Translations under genes and position numbers: made by a program
Shown here: positions 8,102 to 14,344 of the stretch, piece after piece
How positions within the stretch are numbered: the first letter of the stretch is position 1
How the letters are laid out: each line of letters starts with the position of its first letter
The notes under the pieces: model-generated
Databases searched by the model: none
What the model was told of the DNA's origin: nothing
What the model saw: the letters and a program-made list of their open reading frames with translations, nothing else
DNA from: an uncultured Alphaproteobacteria bacterium
GTDB taxonomy: Bacteria > Pseudomonadota > Alphaproteobacteria > Sphingomonadales > Sphingomonadaceae
DNA length: 15,256 nucleotides
Reading direction: 5' to 3'
Assembly (NCBI GenBank): GCA_903939555.1
Contig: CAJAHV010000046.1
Coordinates: forward strand, 1 to 15,256

Positions 8102-10076
8102 TTTGTTCGGCCGTGTCGACAAAGGGAGCAAAGGGGCAACCGACGAAGCGCAACCGCACCGAAGCGCCGTTGCTTGCCTTGACCAGCAACTGGTCGCTGC
8201 GGATTGCGGCGGGCGGCAGGCCGATCCCGCCGACGCGCAGTCCGGCGTTGGCGGTACCGAGGAACGAGATCATGTCATCCTGATCGATGCCGTCACCCGA
8301 CACGCCGAGCGCGCCGACGAGCTGGCTGCCGCGGAACACGGGCACCGCGCCGGGGAATATCTGGATGCCGTTCTGCAAGCGATTGCCGCCGCCCGGCGTG
8401 TCGGGAAGGAAGGTGCAGCGCGTCGGGTTGCCGCCGCCGAGCACCTGGACAAGGTTCTGCACGATCAGCGCCGATTGCAGCCCGACCGAGAAGGGCGAGA
8501 AATTGGCAATCGGCCGCGAGAAAGGCCCGTTCGATTGTGCGACTTCGCCATCGGGGAAATAAGGCCGGGCAACGAGGCCGAAGCCGCGGTTCGACACGGC
8601 GATCTTGCCGGCGAGGAAATCTGGCCCGATGAAATTGTTCGACCGCGCCACGAAATCACGGACATTGGCATCAGGCGCGCCCGATGCGGTGGTTACCGCT
8701 GCAAGATCGGCCGCCGCCGATTTGCCCGAGAAGAACGCCGCCGTGCGCGCCTTTTGCAGCGACACGTCGATGCCGAAGATCGGCGCATCGGGCGAGCGCA
8801 CCACGCCGAGCGCGACGCCGCGCGTGTCGACCACCGAAATCGACACCTGCGCGCGCGAATCGAGTGGCTGGCGAATCTGGGCGCGGGCCCGGCTCATGAT
8901 CTTGAAGGCTTCTTCGAGCAGCGCCCGGGTTTCGGCGACAGTCAGCGCCGTGCCGACTTCGGCGGCATCGCTACCGGCGCGCACCGGATAGCGGTTGGCG
9001 CCGCTGCCATTGGTCAGGATGAAGGCATCGGGATGGTTGAATTCGGCAAGGCTGGCGTTGCGGATGCCGCTGGCTTCGCTGCCATAGGGCGTGCCGGCAA
9101 TGATGCTGCCGGCATAAAAACCCGCCACCGGCGTCAGCGTGCCGGCGCTGCCGTTGAGGCTGGCAAAGCTGCGCGGGCTGGCCGGGTTGGATTTCAGATC
9201 GCTGGCCTGCGCATCGGAAAAACGCAGCAGCGTACCGTCGACGCTGATGCGTTCGGCGCGGATCGCCACCGGCGCCTCGTTGCCGATGCTGGCCGCGAGG
9301 GCGATGGCTTCCTCGTCATCCTGATCGACATCGAGGACTTCGGGATCAAAGCCATAATCGCCATCGGCCATGATGCCGATGCCGCCGACAACGACACCGT
9401 TTTTGTAGAGCGGCAGCCCCCCCGGATCGGCGGCAAGACCGAGCGGCGAGCGCTTTGGCCCGATCAGCGCGCCACTGCCACCCCCGGCGGCAAAGCGCGC
9501 CGAAAGGTCGGAGCAGGGCAATTGCGAAAACTGCACCCCGAACAGCGGTCCCGATTCAAGCCCCACCGTCGTGCGCGACGGCGGAAAATGCTGCTGGACG
9601 ATCTGCGAAGCGGTGCGCGTCGAAAAGGCGTTGCCCGACGAGGACAGATAGGCGCCGGTAATTGCCTTGGCGATGGCGCCCAGTGCCGCCGGCACGGTGA
9701 CCCCCTGGACATCGATGTTGCCATCGGCACCCGGGCGGGCGCGTGCGGTGGCACGCGCGCCGGTCATGCTGAACACCGCCAGCACATTGCCAACCCGATC
9801 GACCACAGCGATCACCGCCGGCCGGCCGCGCGCTTGGGCTTCGGCCACGGCGCGAGCGACCACGGTTTCCACCTCGGCGCTGGTCAATGCTTCGGCCGCC
9901 GGCTTGGCAAACACGCTGGCCGGGGCAGCGCTGCCCGATGCCACACCACCAACGCCACCGCCGCTGACCTGGCTGGCCGGGCCGTTACCGGTCGCGCCGC
10001 CGCCGCCGCCGCACGCGGCCAGCGTCAGCGCCAGAATGGAGACCAGCGCGGTACCGCGCTGTTGGCGGGCCCTCAT
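8082..10076 (-). CDS. Lipoprotein with two GlcG/HbpS-like (DUF336) haem-binding-type domains
   Basis: A 664-residue envelope lipoprotein. The N-terminus has a signal ending in the lipobox LAAC, with C22 as the lipid-modified residue, followed by a flexible Gly/Ser/Ala linker to about residue 60. Two GlcG/HbpS-like regions follow, at about 64-245 and 378-605. Each has an opening LT-(S/V)AE helix, a strand of the form VIAVVDRVGNVLAVF or VSISVVDTRGVALGVV, and a late glycine-rich piece (LPLYKNGVVVGGIGIMADGD; VPVFRGSQLVGALGVSGDG). Both are longer than a single family domain, so inserts are present. Known HbpS-type members bind haem or sense redox state; GlcG itself is poorly understood. Cys188, C554, C647 and C661 could form disulfides. 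The start at 10076 overlaps the pentahaem gene stop by 4 nt (ATGA), and the 3' end overlaps the barrel gene. In this operon it may deliver haem, tether the cytochromes or tune their redox state; this is inference. Confidence 0.82.
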   Translation of the reverse strand: MRARQQRGTALVSILALTLAACGGGGGATGNGPASQVSGGGVGGVASGSAAPASVFAKPAAEALTSAEVETVVARAVAEAQARGRPAVIAVVDRVGNVLAVFSMTGARATARARPGADGNIDVQGVTVPAALGAIAKAITGAYLSSSGNAFSTRTASQIVQQHFPPSRTTVGLESGPLFGVQFSQLPCSDLSARFAAGGGSGALIGPKRSPLGLAADPGGLPLYKNGVVVGGIGIMADGDYGFDPEVLDVDQDDEEAIALAASIGNEAPVAIRAERISVDGTLLRFSDAQASDLKSNPASPRSFASLNGSAGTLTPVAGFYAGSIIAGTPYGSEASGIRNASLAEFNHPDAFILTNGSGANRYPVRAGSDAAEVGTALTVAETRALLEEAFKIMSRARAQIRQPLDSRAQVSISVVDTRGVALGVVRSPDAPIFGIDVSLQKARTAAFFSGKSAAADLAAVTTASGAPDANVRDFVARSNNFIGPDFLAGKIAVSNRGFGLVARPYFPDGEVAQSNGPFSRPIANFSPFSVGLQSALIVQNLVQVLGGGNPTRCTFLPDTPGGGNRLQNGIQIFPGAVPVFRGSQLVGALGVSGDGIDQDDMISFLGTANAGLRVGGIGLPPAAIRSDQLLVKASNGASVRLRFVGCPFAPFVDTAEQNVCQAL

Positions 10077-11449
10077 TTCAGGTCCCGGACCTTGCCGGCC
10101 ACCGCCGCCAGCGCGGCGCGGAATTCGGCCGGTTGCCAGCGGTTGGCATCACGCGCCGCAGCATAGGCGCGGTCGAGATCGGGACGCAGGGCCAGCGCGG
10201 TGCCGCGATCGATGGCGCGGCTGCTGACCAGCGCGCTGATCAGCGTGTCGGCGGCCATCACCGCCTGGGCGCCGCCCTGATAATCGGTGTAGCTGCCGGC
10301 ATTGCCGACCAGCACGGCATCGAGCATCGCAAAGGTCTGCGCCTTGTCGAAGCGCGCCCGGTCGAAGGCACCGGCGAGCGCATCGCTGGTCTTGGCCAGC
10401 GCCGCCGCAGCCTTGATCGTGCCGGCGCGATCCCCGGCAAAGCTGGCGTGGAAGGCGCGCGATTGTGCCGCCAACTGCCGGCCAAGCTCGGGCGCTGCCA
10501 CCCGTGCTGCGGCATTGAGCATGATCAGGCTTTCGTCATTCCATACCGGCGTGCCAGGCTGGATCGGCCGGCCAGGGTTGGTACGCGCCGTGATCGCCAC
10601 CGCCGGATCGTCGGAGAAGCTGCGGTGGCATGACCGGCAATCATAGAAGTAGAATTCGGGGAAGCTGCCCGCCGAACGCATCGAGTTCAGCGACAGCGCG
10701 CGCTTGACCGCGAGCGCCTGGCCAACGGCCCAGACCTTGACGCCGCCCGGCACCGGTTTGCGCCGGGCATAATCGGCATCTTCATCATGGTGCGATTGCA
10801 GCGACGTGAACAGGTCAAGCTCGAACGCCACGCGCGGATGACCGGCGGCCATGATGCGATGGGTGACGAACTGGCCCGGCTTGTCCGAACCGAAATGGCA
10901 ATCGAGGCAAACATTGGCGCGGACCGCCGGCTTGTCGACCGCCCATAGGCCGCGCGCGACATTCTGTTCATGGCTGGCGTCAACGGCAGTGTGCGAGGCG
11001 AGCCAGTTGGTCGATCCGCCATGGCAGGCTTCGCAGCCGACGCCATCAGCCTGATTGAACTGCGGCCCGCGGTGCGGCGCCGGATCACCATGGCAACTGA
11101 TGCATTCGGCGCTGGTCGCGACATTGGCGATGCCGAGCCGCGCGCCGATGGCACGGGCGCGAGGTTCGCCCAGCACGCGCCAGGCGCGCGAATGGCTACC
11201 GGTCAGGCTCGACGGGTTTTGCCAGGTGAGCAATTCATTCTGGCGGACGCGCGGTCCGGTCGCTTCCTGCCGGCCATGGCAGGTCGAGCCGCCACATGAC
11301 GCCACGCCATTGTGGATCGCGGCATCATGCCCTGGCGCAGCAGCGGCCGGTGATACCAACATCACCACTGCCGCCATCACGCACAGCCGCACGGCTGCGA
11401 CGGCCCGATGCCACGAAGTCGCCACTAACCCAAGCCCCCAACCGGTCAT
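10073..11449 (-). CDS. Exported pentahaem c-type cytochrome, cytochrome c554-like
   Basis: A 458-residue periplasmic electron carrier, first gene of the four-gene envelope unit. A signal peptide covers about residues 1-38 (basic region to R21, hydrophobic core, AAAA cleavage region). Haem attachment sites are C52-x4-C57-H58, a spaced-out CxxxxCH form, then canonical CxxCH at C116, C139, C181 and C271. All five lie in residues 52-275, and the remaining 180 residues are helical, Ala-rich and free of Cys. The pattern resembles the multihaem cytochrome c554 superfamily. The ATG at 11449 has an AGGGG Shine-Dalgarno 5 nt upstream; an in-frame TTG at 11488 is less likely. The gene ends in a 4-nt overlap with the lipoprotein gene. 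It could shuttle electrons between an inner-membrane enzyme and the outer-membrane barrel/decahaem pair, but that partner is not in the window. Confidence 0.88.
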   Translation of the reverse strand: MTGWGLGLVATSWHRAVAAVRLCVMAAVVMLVSPAAAAPGHDAAIHNGVASCGGSTCHGRQEATGPRVRQNELLTWQNPSSLTGSHSRAWRVLGEPRARAIGARLGIANVATSAECISCHGDPAPHRGPQFNQADGVGCEACHGGSTNWLASHTAVDASHEQNVARGLWAVDKPAVRANVCLDCHFGSDKPGQFVTHRIMAAGHPRVAFELDLFTSLQSHHDEDADYARRKPVPGGVKVWAVGQALAVKRALSLNSMRSAGSFPEFYFYDCRSCHRSFSDDPAVAITARTNPGRPIQPGTPVWNDESLIMLNAAARVAAPELGRQLAAQSRAFHASFAGDRAGTIKAAAALAKTSDALAGAFDRARFDKAQTFAMLDAVLVGNAGSYTDYQGGAQAVMAADTLISALVSSRAIDRGTALALRPDLDRAYAAARDANRWQPAEFRAALAAVAGKVRDLK

Positions 11450-11552
11450 ATCAGCCCCTGGCGAAACCGCCGGAGGTGACGATAGCAAAGCCGGGCGGTG
11501 ATGGGAACCGAAACGACGGCACTTTTTTTACAAAGTCTGTGACGCCGCGGCT
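11450..11552 (-). promoter_or_regulatory. Intergenic region, probable promoter of the cytochrome operon
   Basis: This 103-nt gap between the acyl-CoA dehydrogenase stop and the pentahaem cytochrome ATG is the only sizeable non-coding stretch in the right two-thirds of the window. On the minus strand it has an A-tract (TAAAAAAAG, about 11522-11530). Nearer the gene is a weak -10-like CTTTGCTATCGT, about 40 nt before the start codon. I could not place a convincing -35 box, an FNR-type palindrome or another operator. A promoter is inferred from the change in gene content rather than from strong motifs. Confidence 0.35.
11455..11459 (-). promoter_or_regulatory. Ribosome binding site of the pentahaem cytochrome gene
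   Basis: AGGGG on the minus strand lies 5 nt before the ATG at 11449. It is the clearest Shine-Dalgarno in the cytochrome unit and decides this start. The three following genes start inside or at overlaps and have weak sites of their own. Confidence 0.7.
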
Positions 11553-12761
11553 TCAGAGCCCCAGCACGGTCTTGGCGATGATGTTTTTCTGCACTTCGTT
11601 GGAGCCACCGAAAATCGTCCAGGCGCGACTGTTGAGATAGGTCGGCATGGCAAGCTGCGCCGGCTTGCAACCGATCGGCTCGGGGCTTTCATTGCCATAG
11701 AGCGGGCGTTCGGTGGCGAGTTGCAGCCCGTCATAGCCAAAGGCATCGACCGCCAGTTCATCGACATATTGGCGCAAGGATGACGCGACCAGCTTGGTCA
11801 GCGAGGTCTGCGGCCCGGGTTTGCGGCCCTGTGCCAATTCCCCAAGGATGCGAAGTTCGGTCATTTCCAGCGCTTCGGCCTCAAGACGCAAGCGCGCCAG
11901 CCGCCGCCCGAAATCGACATCATGCGACAGCGCGCCATTATAGCCGCCCGGTTGCTGCCCGGCGAGCCGTTCCAGCCGATCGAGATCGGCGAGCAGGCGG
12001 GGCGCCGCGCAACTGCCGCCGCGTTCGTTTTCCAGCAGGAACTTGGCGATCGTCCAGCCCTGGCCTTCTTCGCCGATGCGATCGGCGACCAGCGCCTCGG
12101 CATCATCAAGGAACACCTGGTTGACTTCATGGTCTCCGGCCATGCCGATGATCGGCCGCACCGTGATGCCGGGTTGCCGCATGTTGATGAGCAGAAAGGA
12201 AATGCCGGCCTGCGGCTTCCCATCCGGGTTGGTGCGCGCCAGGCAGAACATCCAGTCGGCATAATGCGCGTGGGTCGTCCAGATCTTGGTGCCGTTGACG
12301 ATATATTTGTCACCGTCCCTGACCGCCCGGGTCTTGAGGCTGGCAAGATCACTGCCCGATCCGGGTTCGGAATAGCCCTGGCACCACAGATCCTCGCCGG
12401 TCAGGATGCGTTCGAGATAGCGGCGCTTTTGTTCGGGGGTGCCATAATGCGCGATCACCGGGCCGACGAGTTTCAGCCCGAGCACCGACAGTGCCGGGGC
12501 ATCGGCCAGCGCACATTCCTTTTCGAAGATATAACGCTGCACCGGAGTCCAGCCGGTACCACCATGTTCGACCGGCCATTGATAGGCGAGCCAGCCTCTG
12601 GCGTGCAGGATGCGTTGCCATTCCAGCCCGATTTCGGGTTCGACGAACACCGATGGCGTGCCGTTCATGCCATCGCGCAGATGTTGCGGCAGTTCGGCGG
12701 CAAGAAAGCCGCGTACTTCTTCGCGAAAGGCCAGATCGGCGGCGCTGAAGCTGATGTCCAT
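11553..12761 (-). CDS. Acyl-CoA dehydrogenase family protein
   Basis: Predicted FAD-dependent enzyme that introduces an alpha-beta double bond into an acyl-CoA; the substrate is unknown. The 402 residues match the usual family length. The FAD/substrate motif WCQGYSEPGSGSD is at 126-138, followed by the NGTKIWTTHAHYADW strand at 156-170, and the C-terminal signature IFGGSNEVQKNI is at 383-394. In medium-chain enzymes the catalytic Glu lies in a YEGT loop; here that position reads FGGS. Glu246, in LENERGG, lies near the helix that carries the base in isovaleryl- and long-chain-type enzymes and is a candidate replacement. The ATG at 12761 has a GGAG 7 nt upstream that overlaps the ThuA stop codon, and only 4 nt separate the two genes. 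Context suggests side-chain or beta-oxidation-like catabolism with the thiolase and dehydrogenase upstream. It may be half of a two-subunit dehydrogenase, but no partner is adjacent. Confidence 0.92.
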   Translation of the reverse strand: MDISFSAADLAFREEVRGFLAAELPQHLRDGMNGTPSVFVEPEIGLEWQRILHARGWLAYQWPVEHGGTGWTPVQRYIFEKECALADAPALSVLGLKLVGPVIAHYGTPEQKRRYLERILTGEDLWCQGYSEPGSGSDLASLKTRAVRDGDKYIVNGTKIWTTHAHYADWMFCLARTNPDGKPQAGISFLLINMRQPGITVRPIIGMAGDHEVNQVFLDDAEALVADRIGEEGQGWTIAKFLLENERGGSCAAPRLLADLDRLERLAGQQPGGYNGALSHDVDFGRRLARLRLEAEALEMTELRILGELAQGRKPGPQTSLTKLVASSLRQYVDELAVDAFGYDGLQLATERPLYGNESPEPIGCKPAQLAMPTYLNSRAWTIFGGSNEVQKNIIAKTVLGL

Positions 12762-12765
12762 GATA

Positions 12766-13509
12766 TTACTCCAGCGTGCCCGCTGCCCAGGCCAGGCTGC
12801 GGCGCATCAGGTCGATGTAAACGGGATAGTTCCAGCCGCAGCGTTCGGGATGCGGCCAGAATGGCGTGAAGACCGCCACGTCGTAATGGCCCCGGCAATG
12901 GCCGAGCGTGCAATAGACAATTTCGCCGCGCCCCTGTTTGCGGCGATAGAGGATTGGCACTTCGGCATCGTGCCAGTCCTTGTCGACAAAGCCCGTAGCC
13001 TCGCCGGTAAAGCGGGTGAAAAGCAGCGTTTCAATGGGCGCCGTGGGACGCGACAGATAGAGTTCATCGACGATTTCGAACGTCGTCATGCCGCGCGTCA
13101 GCGGATCATCGACGGGGGCGACTTCGACGGTGAACGGCCCAATCGGCGGGTGGGCAACGAACTGGCTGCCCAGCATTTCCATCAGCGCCGGGGCTTCATT
13201 CGGCGCATCGACCAGCCCCGATTCGAGAAAGCGCAGGATCGAATTGGTGCCGTGCAGCGCCAGCCAGCGGCCACCGCGTTCCAGAAACGCCGCCAGCGCG
13301 GCAACTTCGGCAGCAGCGGGGATGACATCGCAGGTATAGGTGACGAGGAAATCGCATTCGGCGAGCCGGTCGGTGTTGGCATAATCCATCGCCACCGTCG
13401 CACGGATGCGCGGCTGTTCGGCCATGAGCTTGAGGATCTCGAGCCGGGCGAAATCAATGTCATGATATTTGCCGGCGGCGATGAAATGCGCCTGAATGGG
13501 TCCGCTCAT
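12766..13509 (-). CDS. ThuA-like domain protein
   Basis: A 247-residue soluble protein of the ThuA-like (glutamine amidotransferase-like fold) family. Members are linked to trehalose or other sugar utilisation, but a firm reaction is rarely known. Family features seen are the strand DFLVTYTCDV at 53-62 leading into the helix ALAAFLERGG, the turn WLALHGTNS at 82-90, the acidic DELYLSR at 148-154, DKDWH at 176-180, and the closing PILYRRKQGRGEIVYCTLGHC at 185-205 with H204. No signal peptide is visible. The ATG at 13509 has a GGGAG 7 nt upstream; a longer reading to 13593 would overlap the preceding gene and lacks family sequence. A short palindrome (CCCGC-CT-GCGGG) lies across the ribosome site. 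Sitting between a short-chain dehydrogenase and an acyl-CoA dehydrogenase, it may act on a polar intermediate of the same pathway; this is speculative. Confidence 0.85.
   Translation of the reverse strand: MSGPIQAHFIAAGKYHDIDFARLEILKLMAEQPRIRATVAMDYANTDRLAECDFLVTYTCDVIPAAAEVAALAAFLERGGRWLALHGTNSILRFLESGLVDAPNEAPALMEMLGSQFVAHPPIGPFTVEVAPVDDPLTRGMTTFEIVDELYLSRPTAPIETLLFTRFTGEATGFVDKDWHDAEVPILYRRKQGRGEIVYCTLGHCRGHYDVAVFTPFWPHPERCGWNYPVYIDLMRRSLAWAAGTLE
12769..12772 (-). promoter_or_regulatory. Ribosome binding site of the acyl-CoA dehydrogenase gene
   Basis: GGAG on the minus strand, 7 nt before the ATG at 12761. It is placed at the very end of the ThuA-like gene (its last G runs into the TAA stop), which suggests coupled translation of the two genes. 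Confidence 0.7.
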
Positions 13510-13516
13510 GCCGCCT

Positions 13517-13521
13517 CTCCC
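13517..13521 (-). promoter_or_regulatory. Ribosome binding site of the ThuA-like gene
   Basis: GGGAG on the minus strand, 7 nt before the ATG at 13509, followed by a second AGG. It decides the start at 13509. Its 5' part overlaps the 3' arm of a small CCCGC/GCGGG hairpin (about 13519-13530) that could partly mask it. Confidence 0.6.
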
Positions 13522-13567
13522 GCAGGCGGGCACGGGGGTCTTTTGAACAGGGTCGCAACCATCGCCA

Positions 13568-14341
13568 TCAATCCCTGATAAAACCGCCGCCATCGACGGT
13601 CAGTTCGGTGCCGGTGGTGAAGCTCGCTTCGTCGCTGGCCAAGAACAGCACCGCCGCGGCGATCTCCTCGGGCTTGCCGCAGCGGCCCATCGGATGATTC
13701 TCGGCAAAGCCGGCATAGGCCTGTTCGCGGGTCAGTTCGGGCATCAGTTCGAGATAGCGTTCGAGCATCGGCGTCTCGATGGCACCGGGATGCACACTGT
13801 TGGCCCGGATCGGCCAGCCATTGGCGGCGCATTCGAGCGCGGTGCATTTGGTCAGCATCGCCACCCCTGCCTTGGAGGCGCAATAGGCGGCAAAGCTGCC
13901 GCCGGGGCGCAGCGCCAGCATCGACGACATGTTGACGATGCTGCCAGTTTCGCCGGCCGCGACCATGGCGGGCAGCGCCGCCTGGGTGCCGTGGAAAACG
14001 CCATCAAGGTTGATGCGCATGGTCCGCGCCCAGCTTTCCTTCGAGACGCTCGACACGCCGCCGGGTTCCGAAATGCCAGCATTGTTGACGAGAATATTGA
14101 GCTTGCCGAAGCTTTTGAGCGTTGCCGCGACCGCCGCGTCCCAGCTTTCGGGCAGCGTCACATCGAGCAACAGGGCATCGGCAGCATCACCGAGTTCGCG
14201 CGCCAGCGCCCGGGCCTTGTCGATCTGGATGTCGCCCAGCATCACCCGCGCGCCTTCGCGCACAAGGGCGCGCGCGGTCGCCGCGCCCAACCCTTCGGCA
14301 CCGCCCGAGATCAGTGCCACCTTGCCGGAAAGTCTGCCCAT
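13568..14341 (-). CDS. Classical short-chain dehydrogenase/reductase (SDR)
   Basis: Predicted NAD(H)-dependent alcohol/ketone oxidoreductase, 257 residues, the usual length of classical SDRs. Motifs in order are the nucleotide-binding GGAEGLG at 13-19, an acidic Asp37 at the end of beta-2 that favours NAD over NADP, NNAG at 86-89, Asn111, Ser140, and Tyr153-Cys-Ala-Ser-Lys157 as the catalytic YxxxK. The C-terminus GTELTVDGGGFIRD is typical. All catalytic residues are present. The start is either GTG at 14344, directly after the thiolase stop, or the next codon, ATG at 14341; GGAG at 14351-14354 serves both. The gene follows the thiolase without a gap and precedes the ThuA-like gene by 58 nt. 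In this setting it could oxidise a 3-hydroxyacyl-CoA or a ring or side-chain alcohol; the substrate cannot be read from the sequence. Confidence 0.93.
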   Translation of the reverse strand: MGRLSGKVALISGGAEGLGAATARALVREGARVMLGDIQIDKARALARELGDAADALLLDVTLPESWDAAVAATLKSFGKLNILVNNAGISEPGGVSSVSKESWARTMRINLDGVFHGTQAALPAMVAAGETGSIVNMSSMLALRPGGSFAAYCASKAGVAMLTKCTALECAANGWPIRANSVHPGAIETPMLERYLELMPELTREQAYAGFAENHPMGRCGKPEEIAAAVLFLASDEASFTTGTELTVDGGGFIRD

Positions 14342-14344
14342 CAC

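Noticed and set aside
8103..10166. A 687-codon open frame on the plus strand
   Set aside because: It lies opposite the tandem GlcG/HbpS lipoprotein gene, whose minus-strand product has a lipobox and family motifs. The plus-strand product is Arg/Ala/Gly/His-rich with no recognisable domain, as expected of an antisense frame in GC-rich DNA.
2007..11449. Assignment of the unit to MtrCAB or Cyc2
   Set aside because: The barrel lacks the N-terminal CxxC often seen in MtrB, no ~35-kDa decahaem MtrA-like protein is present, and no fused cytochrome-porin like Cyc2 is seen. Only the general logic is shared.
11521..11530. The T7/A7 tract as the tail of an intrinsic terminator for the catabolic operon
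   Set aside because: On the transcribed strand of the catabolic genes it reads as A's, not U's, and no GC-rich stem sits before it on the plus strand for an opposing gene.
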